From positions 50,722-114,721 of the forward strand of contig JBJEYH010000350.1 of the NCBI GenBank assembly GCA_051886675.1: DNA of 64,000 nt. The letters run 5' to 3'. The number at the start of each line of letters is the position of its first letter. Within the stretch, counting starts at the first letter, position 1. This stretch comes from UBA11524 sp051886675 (lineage in GTDB: Bacteria > Bacillota > Clostridia > Christensenellales > Aristaeellaceae). The position numbers and the translations under genes were made by a program. Of the stretch, positions 1-7,907 are shown piece after piece. The notes beneath the pieces were generated by a model that was not told the origin of the DNA, did no database searches, and was given only the letters and a program-made list of their open reading frames with translations.

Positions 1-162
1 CGCTCCGCGGATGATCCGGCGGACAGGTATCCGTCCAAGCTCTACGAATACAGAAAAGGCGATGAAAGCTATTCGGTGTTCGTCACGATCGGGGAAGGGG
101 ATACGCTCGCTGTGCCCTTCCCCTGCACGCTGACCATCTCCTGCGGCATCATGTTCCAATAA
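1..162 (+). CDS. C-terminal end of an unknown protein (partial)
   Basis: The frame is open from the first base to a TAA at 160-162 and gives 53 residues ending CGIMFQ. The start lies outside the window. The fragment is moderately charged, with an alternating hydrophobic pattern that would suit beta strands. I do not recognise a family. It runs toward the fusion gene that begins at 2335, with a hairpin between the two stops. Confidence 0.55.
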   Translation, partial: RSADDPADRYPSKLYEYRKGDESYSVFVTIGEGDTLAVPFPCTLTISCGIMFQ

Positions 163-163
163 G

Positions 164-206
164 CAAAAGCGGCAGGGCGCTGTGACGGAAAGCCACGGCG
201 TCCTGC
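164..206 (-). terminator. Probable intrinsic terminator of the ARH-PHP gene
   Basis: Arms GCAGGGCGCTGTG (172-184) and CACGGCGTCCTGC (194-206) pair with two mismatches around a short loop. Read on the minus strand the hairpin is followed by CGCTTTTGC, a short U-tract, 50 bp past the stop at 260. Confidence 0.55.
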
Positions 207-259
207 GGCTGTTCATGAATCCACAATCGGAGTTCGGTCTTCTGTTATGCGCGCCCGTC

Positions 260-2335
260 TCATCCCAGCGCGCCGGTGAGCAGCTGACGGGCGTTTTCGT
301 AGCAGACGGCGTTGGCGTAATCGACGTCGCAGTGATCGTAAACATACCGGATGCCGTTTTTCATGCACGGCGGGCGATGCTCCGTGCGGTGCGCGTCCGA
401 GCCGAGGAAGGACACCTTCCGCTCGTCCAGCAGCCTGCGCGCGAAGGCCTTCGTGGAGGGCTTCGGCTCCTCCGCGAGGCTGTAGGCGTTGATCTGGATG
501 CGGCAGCCCAGCGCAAGCAGCGCGTCCAGCGCGTCCGCGTCGTCGGCAAGGCGCCTGTAGCGCTCCGCGTGCGCGAGGACAACGTGCTTCGCCTTGGCAT
601 CGGAAGCGGCGGCCAGCGCAAGGATCTGCCGGACGCAAGCCAGAATCGACGCGCTGCTGCTGTCCGGGTCGAACTCCAGCAGCATGTGCCCGGAGTTGCC
701 GAGCAGGGCGTATTCACCGCGCTGCACCCTCTGCAGCACCGATTCGGGCGTTTTCCCCGGACAGTGGATTTCGCAGCCGGGGTACAGGCTGAGCTTCATC
801 TGCTGCGCGGCCAGCGCCTGCTGAAGCTGCTGAAGGTTCTTGCGATACCGGCCGTCGCGCATGCCGAAGCTGTGCGACGTGCAGACGATATGCTGAACGC
901 CCTGCCCGGCTTCCATCCGAAGCATCTGCAGCGCCATGTCCAGGCTTTGCGCCCCGTCGTCGACGCCCGGAACGACGTGGCAGTGCAGATCGACAGCCTT
1001 CAGGCGTTCTTCATGGCCCGTCCACCGGGTCAGAAGATGAAGCAGCGTCTCGCGCGGGGAAACGTCCCGAAGCGCGTCCCCAAGGCTGCAGAAGCATGCC
1101 TGATGCCGGTCAGCTTCGGGGCTGATGCGCAGACGGCAGACGCAGCGATGCTCCCGGAAAATGAAAAGCTCGTCTTCCGGGCCGAGCCGCCAGTGAAAGT
1201 CCGGGGATCCGCCTGCGCCTTCGGAGCGGAACATCGCCAGATCCCTGGCCGTGATGGGAAAATCGAAGGCGAAGCTCAGGTGCGTTCCGGGCAGCGGGCC
1301 GATGCTGTCCCGCCGGTCCGCCGGGCCGGACAGGGCTTCCGCCGGGGCCACCGACGACGCAAACGCCTTGCACAGCGCCTCGACGTCCTCCGCCTTGCGC
1401 AGTCCGGCAAGCCAGTCCTCGGGGATGCCCTCCATGCCGTAAAGACACCCCGCCAGACCGCCCGCCACCGCGGCGACGGTGTCGGTGTCGCCGCCCAGAT
1501 TGACGGCCTTCAGCACGCAGTCCCGGTAATTGTCCGTATTCAGCACGCACCACAGCGCGGCCTCCAGCGTATCCACCACATAGCCGCCGCTTCTGATCGC
1601 CTCCTCCGGCGTTTGGGCAAAGGCCATGACGGAGGGGCTGTTCAGGATCCGCGCGTAGCGGCTCAGCTCCTGCGAAAAGGCCGGATCCGCTGCGTAATAC
1701 CGCTTCGCCCGGTCGACGCCCTCCTGAATACCCTCGAGGCCCCTGCCATCGCACAGCGCCATCAGGATCAGCGCGCAGATGCCGCAGCCCATCTGCGACC
1801 GGGGATGACGGTGCGTCAGCGCGGAAACGTCATGGATGACCGCCAGCTGCTTGTCCAGCGGAAGATCCGCGGCGGCGAAGCGGCAGTACAGCGCCGCCGG
1901 AATGATCCGCATCAGCGAGCCGTTGCCGTTGTCATACTCCCCGTCCAGGCCGCAGGAAAGCGCGGGCGTGCCCTTCTGGAACTGCGACAGCGCCTTGCCC
2001 GTGGTGATGCCCATGTCGAACACCTCGCCCGTTGCGGTGTAGGCGGCATGGTCCTTCCAGTCGCAGAAGCGCTCCATCATGTCCGTGCAGTCGAGGCCGC
2101 GCGACAGACTGTCGAGGGACGCCAGCGCCATGCTGGTATCGTCCGACCAGGTTCCCGCCGGGACGTCGTGCGTGCCATAGCCGCGGTATCCGGTGACGGG
2201 GTCGCGCATGCGCTCTGCGCGGGACGAAAACTCAACGGGCACGCCCATGGCGTCGGCAATCGCGTGGCCGAGCATGCAGGCGCGGACGGTTTGCAGGATG
2301 GCGGGTTTGCCGGCATCGGCAGGATGATGGATCAT
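260..2335 (-). CDS. ADP-ribosylglycohydrolase fused to a CpsB/YwqE-type PHP phosphatase
   Basis: This is a 691-residue protein of two enzymes. Residues 1-330 form an ADP-ribosylglycohydrolase domain, with the metal-binding GTWSDDTSM (61-69, Asp65/Asp66) and GGDTDTVAA (281-289, Asp283/Asp285). Such enzymes remove ADP-ribose from proteins, nucleotides or DNA. Residues 445-691 are a PHP metal-dependent phosphatase domain of the CpsB/YwqE tyrosine-phosphatase type, with VDLHCHVVPGVDDGAQS at its start, a CTSHSF motif and GSDAH near the end. About 115 residues between them match nothing I know. The ATG at 2335 was chosen because GGAGGTG lies 7 bases upstream; the same frame stays open further upstream but has no coding look there. 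No signal peptide, so cytoplasmic. It is a single-gene unit. Both domain calls are secure from motifs; the joint function is unknown. Confidence 0.9.
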   Translation of the reverse strand: MIHHPADAGKPAILQTVRACMLGHAIADAMGVPVEFSSRAERMRDPVTGYRGYGTHDVPAGTWSDDTSMALASLDSLSRGLDCTDMMERFCDWKDHAAYTATGEVFDMGITTGKALSQFQKGTPALSCGLDGEYDNGNGSLMRIIPAALYCRFAAADLPLDKQLAVIHDVSALTHRHPRSQMGCGICALILMALCDGRGLEGIQEGVDRAKRYYAADPAFSQELSRYARILNSPSVMAFAQTPEEAIRSGGYVVDTLEAALWCVLNTDNYRDCVLKAVNLGGDTDTVAAVAGGLAGCLYGMEGIPEDWLAGLRKAEDVEALCKAFASSVAPAEALSGPADRRDSIGPLPGTHLSFAFDFPITARDLAMFRSEGAGGSPDFHWRLGPEDELFIFREHRCVCRLRISPEADRHQACFCSLGDALRDVSPRETLLHLLTRWTGHEERLKAVDLHCHVVPGVDDGAQSLDMALQMLRMEAGQGVQHIVCTSHSFGMRDGRYRKNLQQLQQALAAQQMKLSLYPGCEIHCPGKTPESVLQRVQRGEYALLGNSGHMLLEFDPDSSSASILACVRQILALAAASDAKAKHVVLAHAERYRRLADDADALDALLALGCRIQINAYSLAEEPKPSTKAFARRLLDERKVSFLGSDAHRTEHRPPCMKNGIRYVYDHCDVDYANAVCYENARQLLTGALG

Positions 2336-2371
2336 CGGCGGCACCTCCGTGACAGAAATTCCTTTGTTCTT

Positions 2372-2399
2372 ATCATAGCGGAAAGCAGGGAATTTGCAA
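2372..2399 (-). promoter_or_regulatory. Sigma-A-type promoter of the ARH-PHP gene
   Basis: On the minus strand TTGCAA (2394-2399) and TATGAT (2372-2377) are separated by 16 bp. The -10 box is 37 bp upstream of the ATG at 2335. Confidence 0.55.
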
Positions 2400-3014
2400 G
2401 AGGCAAACGCATGCCCTGGGAAAGGCGCCGGGCTTGCGCAAAAGGAACCTCCGCCGTCCCGGTCGGCATTCGGAACGGCGGCGAACACGTCGCGCGGCAT
2501 CCGGAAACCGTCAGGGAGGCCCTGCAGAGAAGCTGTCTGCTGTCCTTGGCCTGCACGGATGGTCACGGAAAACACACGGAGCGTACAGCCGAGCCATATC
2601 AGCTGGGCGCAAGGGCAATCACTGGTACGCGCACGCCTGCTGCCGCGCATGTCGGTCTTGCGCATGCAGGAGGAGGCGTTCGCGCCCCGCGGCTGCCCGA
2701 AGCCCGCGCGGAGCACGCTCCGGTGGATTACCCGGCCATCGAGCGGAATGACTGCTGCGGCATGCTGCCGGGCTTCGGGGATCAGTGCGGGTGCCTTGCG
2801 CCCGAACATGTCCGTGATGCGCTTCGGCGCAGCATCCAGCGGATGGCGCGGTTCTATGGCGCGTGAGACGTTCCGGCAGCAGGCCGGACGCCCGTCTGCC
2901 GGGCGGGGGATCCGAGGGACATCGCCACGCGGCGCGGTTCGGATAACCCAAGGGGCTGGAAGGGTCAGGCAGACCATTGATTCGGGAAGCAGCGTGTTCG
3001 GCACGACGCCGGAA
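2400..3014 (+). other. Stretch with no convincing gene
   Basis: Long open frames exist on both strands, but none has a good ribosome binding site, a recognisable motif or natural-looking composition. The least unlikely piece is a plus-strand frame ending at 2866 with the tail VRDALRRSIQRMARFYGA, which could be the end of a decayed gene. I cannot assign it. Confidence 0.4.
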
Positions 3015-3064
3015 ACAAAAAGGAATCCCTGCGCCGCACGGTTTCGCCGCCGGACGCAGGGATT
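3015..3064 (-). terminator. Intrinsic terminator of the fucosidase operon
   Basis: Perfect arms AATCCCTGCG (3024-3033) and CGCAGGGATT (3055-3064). Read on the minus strand they are followed by CCTTTTTGTTTCC. It lies 7 bp past the amidohydrolase stop at 3071. Confidence 0.85.
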
Positions 3065-3070
3065 CGCTGG

Positions 3071-3940
3071 TTATTCCGCCATGTGGTGGATGAAGGGCAG
3101 CTCCGGGAAGTCCCCGAAGCGGTAGAAGCCGTGGGCGTTGTCATGGAGGAAAAGCTGCTTCTCCTCCGCCGTCAGCAGGGGGGATTTGGCCACGAAGTCC
3201 CAGCTCATGCGGTAGGTGATGGCGGTCATGGTGCGGGGGTAGTCCGAGCCCCACATCAGCTTGTCCATGCCGCAGATGTCCCGGGCCGTCAGGATGGCCC
3301 GCACCGCCGAGGGATAGGGGTAATACTCGCTGTTGTACAGCCAGGTGATGCCCCCGGACTCCACGTACACGTTGGGCAGCCGGGCCAGGCGGATCTGCTC
3401 CTCCCAGCCGGGCACCGTCGCCATGCCGAAGTGCCCGATGGCGATCCGCAGCTGCGGATACTGCCGGGCCATCTCCCGCAGGGAGCCGGTCTGGGTGTCG
3501 CCGTCAGCCATGTCGATGGCGATGAACAGATCCTGCTCCGCCGCCAGACGGAACACGTCCTCGTGATGGGTCAGATCCTGATCCTTCATGCGGCCGCCGC
3601 ACAGCTTGATGCCGTCCATGCCCGCGGTGCAGGGCAGGCCCTTCTCCGTATACAGCGCGCAGACCCGGAAGCGGTCGGGCCAGGCCCGGCGCACGGAGCG
3701 CAGGTACTCGTCCTGAGGGCCGTCGATGTACTCCTGGGTCACCACCGCCCCGCCCACCTGCGAAAAGTTCATGTTCGCCAGCAGCCGCTCCGCGCTGTTC
3801 ACGCCGTCGGTCATGTAGGGCGGGAGCATCTGCCGCACCTCGCTGCCGAACTGGCTGCGGCCCTCCCCCAGGTCGTACACGGGCAGGCCGTTCACCTCGC
3901 CCCGTTGGCTCAGCCACAGATGCACATGGGCGTCAATCAT
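3071..3940 (-). CDS. Amidohydrolase-family protein, possible sugar lactonase
   Basis: The 289-residue product is a TIM-barrel metal-dependent hydrolase of the amidohydrolase-2 group. The N-terminal IDAHVHLW supplies the first metal-binding His pair, IAIGHFGM a further His, and MWGSDYPRTM the conserved Asp near the C-terminus. It is the last gene of the operon that starts with the GH29 fucosidase and contains two sugar-type dehydrogenases. In oxidative L-fucose and L-rhamnose pathways a member of this superfamily hydrolyses the aldonolactone made by the dehydrogenase, so a lactonase role is a fair inference. The upstream gene stops at 3955. A GTG at 3958 would overlap that stop, but the ATG at 3940 has GGAGG 8 bases upstream and begins exactly at the family N-terminus, so I prefer it. 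No signal peptide. Confidence 0.85.
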   Translation of the reverse strand: MIDAHVHLWLSQRGEVNGLPVYDLGEGRSQFGSEVRQMLPPYMTDGVNSAERLLANMNFSQVGGAVVTQEYIDGPQDEYLRSVRRAWPDRFRVCALYTEKGLPCTAGMDGIKLCGGRMKDQDLTHHEDVFRLAAEQDLFIAIDMADGDTQTGSLREMARQYPQLRIAIGHFGMATVPGWEEQIRLARLPNVYVESGGITWLYNSEYYPYPSAVRAILTARDICGMDKLMWGSDYPRTMTAITYRMSWDFVAKSPLLTAEEKQLFLHDNAHGFYRFGDFPELPFIHHMAE

Positions 3941-3954
3941 GATCACGCCCTCCG

Positions 3955-4980
3955 TCACTGGGGATCGGCAAAGCGCAGCAGCACCTTCTCCAGGCTGCCG
4001 TCGTTGTGCACCAGCGCGTCGAAGGCCTTCGGGGCATCCGCCGCCTCGTAGCAGGCGCTGATCATTTTGTCCACATCCACGCTGCCGGAGGCCACCAGAT
4101 CAATCAGCGCCTCGAAGTCCTTCGTGTAGGCGTTGCGGCTGCCGAACACGTTCAGCTCCTTCTTCAGCAGGATCGAGTGCAGGAAGTTGGTCTCCGTCTT
4201 GCCGTTGCCGATGAGAATCAGGTTCGCGCCCTGGCAGGCCTGCTCGATGCAGTTCAGGAAGGCCTTCGATACGCCGCAGGCCTCCACGCACACGTCGAAG
4301 CCGCTTCCGCCGGTGATGGCCCGCAGCTGCTCCGTCGCGTCGGGGGCGCTGTTGTTCACCACGTGATCCGCGCCGAAGGCCCTGGCCATCTCCAGCCGGC
4401 CGTCCAGCAGGTCGGTGACGGTGACCTCCGCGCCCTTGGCCCTGGCCGCCAGCAGCGCGAACAGGCCGATGGGCCCCGCGCCGATGACCAGCACCTTGTC
4501 GCCGGGCTTGACCTCGCAGCGGCTGATGGCATGCTGGCTGATGGCGAAGGGCTCGATCAGCGCCAGCTGCCGGGCGGACAGCCCCTTGCCAGGGATGATC
4601 CGGCTGACGGGCATGGCGATGTACTCGCAGAATGCGCCGTCCCGCTGCACGCCCATGGTCTGGTTGTCCACGCAGGCGTTGACCAGGCCCTTTCGGCAGC
4701 CGTAGCAGCTGCCGCAGTTGAAGTAGGGGTTGCAGGTGACCACGTCGCCCGCCTTCAGGCCCCGGTCGTTCTCGGGGATGGAGACGATCTGCGCGGAGAA
4801 CTCATGGCCGGGGATGCGCGGGTAGGTGGTGAAGGGCTGGTTGCCGGTGAAGCTGGCCACGTCCGCGCCGCAGATGCCGCAGTACAGCACCCTGAGCAGC
4901 GCTTCGCCCTCGCCGGGGACGGGCATGGGCAGGTCGGTCAGGCCGATTTCGTAGGGCTTGCTGATGGAAATGGCTTTCAT
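3955..4980 (-). CDS. Zinc-dependent medium-chain alcohol/polyol dehydrogenase
   Basis: A 341-residue MDR dehydrogenase related to sorbitol and L-threonine dehydrogenases. It has the catalytic zinc site in CGICGAD and GHEFSA, and the structural-zinc cysteine cluster in FNCGSCYGCRKGLVNAC. The Rossmann motif is VIGAGPIGLFA. The reaction is NAD(P)-dependent oxidation of a sugar hydroxyl or polyol in the cytoplasm. It sits 18 bp after the previous gene of the operon, with an AGGAGGATACGCTC site before the ATG at 4980. In this context it may act on a fucose-derived intermediate such as a deoxy-ketonate; the substrate cannot be read from sequence. Confidence 0.88.
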   Translation of the reverse strand: MKAISISKPYEIGLTDLPMPVPGEGEALLRVLYCGICGADVASFTGNQPFTTYPRIPGHEFSAQIVSIPENDRGLKAGDVVTCNPYFNCGSCYGCRKGLVNACVDNQTMGVQRDGAFCEYIAMPVSRIIPGKGLSARQLALIEPFAISQHAISRCEVKPGDKVLVIGAGPIGLFALLAARAKGAEVTVTDLLDGRLEMARAFGADHVVNNSAPDATEQLRAITGGSGFDVCVEACGVSKAFLNCIEQACQGANLILIGNGKTETNFLHSILLKKELNVFGSRNAYTKDFEALIDLVASGSVDVDKMISACYEAADAPKAFDALVHNDGSLEKVLLRFADPQ

Positions 4981-4998
4981 GAGCGTATCCTCCTGTTG

Positions 4999-6204
4999 TT
5001 ATCGGGTGGTGTCGATCAGGTCGCGGTTCCAGATGACGGCGGTCTTCATGGGCGCGGCCTTGGCGTAGATTTTGTTCTCGTAGGCCCCGATGGGATCGGC
5101 GGCGAACTCGTCCCGGTCGATGAGCTCCACGATTTCGTCATACCGGCTGCGGGAGAGCATCTCAATGGCCTTCTCCATGTGATCCTGCCGGAAGTTGATG
5201 GAGCCGAAGATCAGATGGTTCTCGAAGCCGAAGGGCATGGTGTCGTAGGCGACCTTCGGCCCCAGGGAGAAGCTGTTGTACACGCCGTTGCAGCCCAGCA
5301 CCCTGTGGTTGAAGGCGATCTCATGCTCCACGTTCGTGCCGCTGACGCCGATGAACATGGTGGCCCGCCCGCCCAGGGCCTCGCAGATGGCGGCGGCCAA
5401 TTCTTCGTTCGTGGCGAAATTGCTCTGCACATAGGTGGCGCCGGTCTGCTCCAGAGCGAACTTCACCTTGGGGGAATCCTCGCCGCTGCGGGCCACGAAC
5501 ACGAGCTTCGCATTGGGGTGGGCCTGACGGATCACGTCGCCCATGAACATGCCCGTGGTGCCCAGGCCGAAGATCACCGTCCGGTCGAACACCTCGTCCG
5601 CGGCGATGACCCGGGCCTCCTCCAGCGAGCAGCGGTGCCGCCGGGCCGCCTGGCGGAAGTTGTGGGCGCTGCCCAGATCCTCCATGCGCTCCAGCTGGAA
5701 GAGCATGCAGGCGAAGGGGTCGGGGAAGACCATCTTCTTGGCGAAGGACAGGGCCAGCTTTCCGTCCTGAACGTAGCCGTCGGGGATGGGCAGGAGCATG
5801 TCGGGGTTGACGTACATGGCGTCGCAGAACAGGCCGTCGGCCTGATCGCAGCCGTACTCGAAGTAGGTTTCGTCCTCGGTGTAGCGGGTGGGGTCCACGC
5901 TGTCGCCGCCGCGGATCAGCACGATGGCGAAGCGGTTCTGGGAGGGCACCCAGACCACGCCCTCATGGCCGTTGATGAGCCGCTTCTGCCCGGCGGGGAA
6001 CTTGCGGGACAGTTCACCCCTTGCGCCCATGCGCATCAGCTCGTGATCCGTGCCGCAGAAGCCCACCATGGCGGGCTGCACCAGGATGCCTTCCTTCTTT
6101 TCTTCCCCGCGCAGGCGCTGGCGGGGCGGGTTGATCAGCTCCACCTCGCCGTAGACCAGCGGGCGGTCGGGGTCGTTCTGGAAATAGGTGCCGTATACCT
6201 TCAT
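4999..6204 (-). CDS. Glucose 1-dehydrogenase-like zinc MDR dehydrogenase
   Basis: A 401-residue zinc-binding MDR protein resembling archaeal-type glucose/galactose 1-dehydrogenases. Visible elements are GFCGTDHELM (catalytic Cys), NGHEGVVWV (zinc His-Glu) and a cofactor-binding IFGLGTTGMFMGDVI. These enzymes oxidise the anomeric carbon of an aldose to the lactone. The ATG at 6204 is set by AAGGAGG 7 bases upstream; the frame is open further upstream but overlaps the fucosidase end. It follows the GH29 gene by 35 bp, which suggests that the released L-fucose is oxidised to L-fuconolactone. That substrate is inference from the neighbourhood. Confidence 0.82.
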   Translation of the reverse strand: MKVYGTYFQNDPDRPLVYGEVELINPPRQRLRGEEKKEGILVQPAMVGFCGTDHELMRMGARGELSRKFPAGQKRLINGHEGVVWVPSQNRFAIVLIRGGDSVDPTRYTEDETYFEYGCDQADGLFCDAMYVNPDMLLPIPDGYVQDGKLALSFAKKMVFPDPFACMLFQLERMEDLGSAHNFRQAARRHRCSLEEARVIAADEVFDRTVIFGLGTTGMFMGDVIRQAHPNAKLVFVARSGEDSPKVKFALEQTGATYVQSNFATNEELAAAICEALGGRATMFIGVSGTNVEHEIAFNHRVLGCNGVYNSFSLGPKVAYDTMPFGFENHLIFGSINFRQDHMEKAIEMLSRSRYDEIVELIDRDEFAADPIGAYENKIYAKAAPMKTAVIWNRDLIDTTR

Positions 6205-6239
6205 TGTGTATCCTCCTTGGCCGCAGCGGGCGGACGCCG

Positions 6240-7712
6240 TTACTCCACCCGGATCTTCATGACCACGGGCATGTCGGTGATCAGGTCGGTCTTCACATGC
6301 AGACCCTCCGCGTCGCGCCGCCACTGGGCCGGGGCGGAGGCGCCCAGCACCTGCACGTCCGCAATGATGCCGTTGAAATTCGCCAGCCGGGAAGCGTCCT
6401 GCTCGCCCAGGGAGACGATGCAGTACTCGCCGTCGTCGCTGCCCTTGAGGGCCGTGGCGTACAGGTAGCCGTCCCGGGAGGTGAAGCGGATGTCCCGGGA
6501 GGTGAAGTTCTTCTTGATGCCGTCGGCAAACTGGCCCTCCACGATCTGCGTGGGGCCCTCGCCGTATTTGCGCCACACGTCCGTGCCGTAGATGGCCTCG
6601 CCGTTGACCGCCATCCACGCGCCGATCTCCTCCAGAATGCGGCGATCCTCCTCCGCGAAGGTGCCGTCGGCCTTCGGGCCCACGTTCAGCAGCAGGCATC
6701 CGTTCTTGGAGACGATGTCCACCAGATCCCGCACCAGATCGCTGGCGGGACGGTAGCTGTTGTTCTCGGTGTAGCACCAGCTGTTCAGCGCAACGGCGGT
6801 ATCCGTCTGCCAGTAGTAGGGCTTCACGTCCGCGAACTGGCCGCGCTCCACGTCCGGCACCGCCGTGCCGAAGAGGAAGGCGTCGTGCTTGTAGTTGATG
6901 ACCACCTCCGTGCCCCACTCGGCGGCGCGGTTGTAGTAGTAGGCAGCCAGCTTCTTCAGGTAGGGGCGGACGGCGCTGTGCTGGATCCACCAGTCGAAGT
7001 AGAGGATCCGCGGCTGATAGCGGTCGATCAGCTCGCAGGTGCGCACCAGCCAGTCCTCCAGGTACTCCCGGGTGGGGGTGGGCTTGCTGAACAGATCATG
7101 ATGGTTGTCCTCGGGCATGGCGGGCCAGTACAGATCCCCCCGCTGCAGAGGCTCCCGGATGTCGCTGTCAAAGTCCTTGCCATGGCCCATGAAGAACCAG
7201 TGCTCCACCCGGTGGGAGGAACAGCCGGTGGTCATGCCCTTCTTCCGGCAGGCCGCGGACAGCTCGCCCAGCACGTCCCGCTGGGGCCCCATCTCGTAGG
7301 CGTTCCAGTGGGAAATGTCGCTGCGGTACATCTGAAACCCGTCGTGATGCTCCGCCACGGGGATCACGTACTTCGCGCCCGCCCGGCTGAACAGATCCGC
7401 CCAGGCGGCGGGGTCGAACTTTTCCGCCCTGAACATGGGGATGAAATCCTTGTAGCCGAACTCCCTGTGGGGGCCGTAGGTGGCAATGTGATGCTCGTAC
7501 TCCCGGGAGCCCTGGATGTACATGTTCCGGGGATACCACTCGCTGCCGAAGGCCGGCACGCTGTACACGCCCCAGTGGATGAAGATGCCGAACTTCAGCT
7601 GCCGGTACCACGCGGGGGTCCGGTAGCGGGAGAGGGATGCCCAGGTGGCATCGTAGGGGCCCTGGGCGATCACCCGGTCGATAGTTTCAAGATACGGTTT
7701 CATGTCATACAT
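6240..7712 (-). CDS. GH29 alpha-L-fucosidase, cytoplasmic
   Basis: A 490-residue glycoside hydrolase family 29 enzyme. The N-terminal barrel begins with WYRQLKFGIFIHWGVYSVPA and WYPRNMY, both typical of the family. The likely catalytic nucleophile is Asp240 in ILYFDWW. LLLNVGPKADGTF closes the barrel, and a beta-sandwich follows. There is no signal peptide, so the fucosylated oligosaccharide must be imported first. It is the first gene of a four-gene operon (7712 to 3071) that also encodes two dehydrogenases and an amidohydrolase, and it is divergent from an AraC regulator. The start at 7712 has GGGAGG 12 bases upstream; a second ATG lies at 7703. Confidence 0.93.
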   Translation of the reverse strand: MYDMKPYLETIDRVIAQGPYDATWASLSRYRTPAWYRQLKFGIFIHWGVYSVPAFGSEWYPRNMYIQGSREYEHHIATYGPHREFGYKDFIPMFRAEKFDPAAWADLFSRAGAKYVIPVAEHHDGFQMYRSDISHWNAYEMGPQRDVLGELSAACRKKGMTTGCSSHRVEHWFFMGHGKDFDSDIREPLQRGDLYWPAMPEDNHHDLFSKPTPTREYLEDWLVRTCELIDRYQPRILYFDWWIQHSAVRPYLKKLAAYYYNRAAEWGTEVVINYKHDAFLFGTAVPDVERGQFADVKPYYWQTDTAVALNSWCYTENNSYRPASDLVRDLVDIVSKNGCLLLNVGPKADGTFAEEDRRILEEIGAWMAVNGEAIYGTDVWRKYGEGPTQIVEGQFADGIKKNFTSRDIRFTSRDGYLYATALKGSDDGEYCIVSLGEQDASRLANFNGIIADVQVLGASAPAQWRRDAEGLHVKTDLITDMPVVMKIRVE

Positions 7713-7766
7713 GGTGATTTTTCGCCTCCCTGATGAATGCGTGCTCCGTCACGCTGCTGCATGGCT

Positions 7767-7794
7767 TCATTATCGCACAAACGGTATCCGTCAA
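7767..7794 (-). promoter_or_regulatory. Promoter of the fucosidase operon
   Basis: Minus-strand TTGACG (7789-7794) and TAATGA (7767-7772) lie 16 bp apart; an overlapping GATAAT is another -10 option. It is in the 195 bp shared with the divergent AraC gene. Confidence 0.5.
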
Positions 7795-7855
7795 AAAGGG
7801 CATAAAGATGTCCTTTTTTATCGGAAAATGGCGTGTTTTCTACAATACTTTATGC

Positions 7856-7900
7856 TATACTGGTCAGGGAGGCGGATCATCCGTCCCCGGGGAAAGGAGG
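7856..7900 (+). promoter_or_regulatory. -10 box and ribosome binding site of the AraC gene
   Basis: TATACT at 7856-7861 is a good -10 element, although the -35 is weak. GGAAAGGAGG at 7891-7900 sits 7 bases before a GTG start and decides the start of the AraC gene at 7908. The weak -35 would suit activated or autoregulated transcription. Confidence 0.5.
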
Positions 7901-7907
7901 GCTGCCG

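Noticed and set aside
182..2866. 894-codon open frame on the plus strand opposite the ARH-PHP gene
   Set aside because: It lies antisense to a gene with clear motifs and a good ribosome binding site. High GC leaves few stops in antisense frames, and the translation has low-complexity Arg/Ala/Gln composition.
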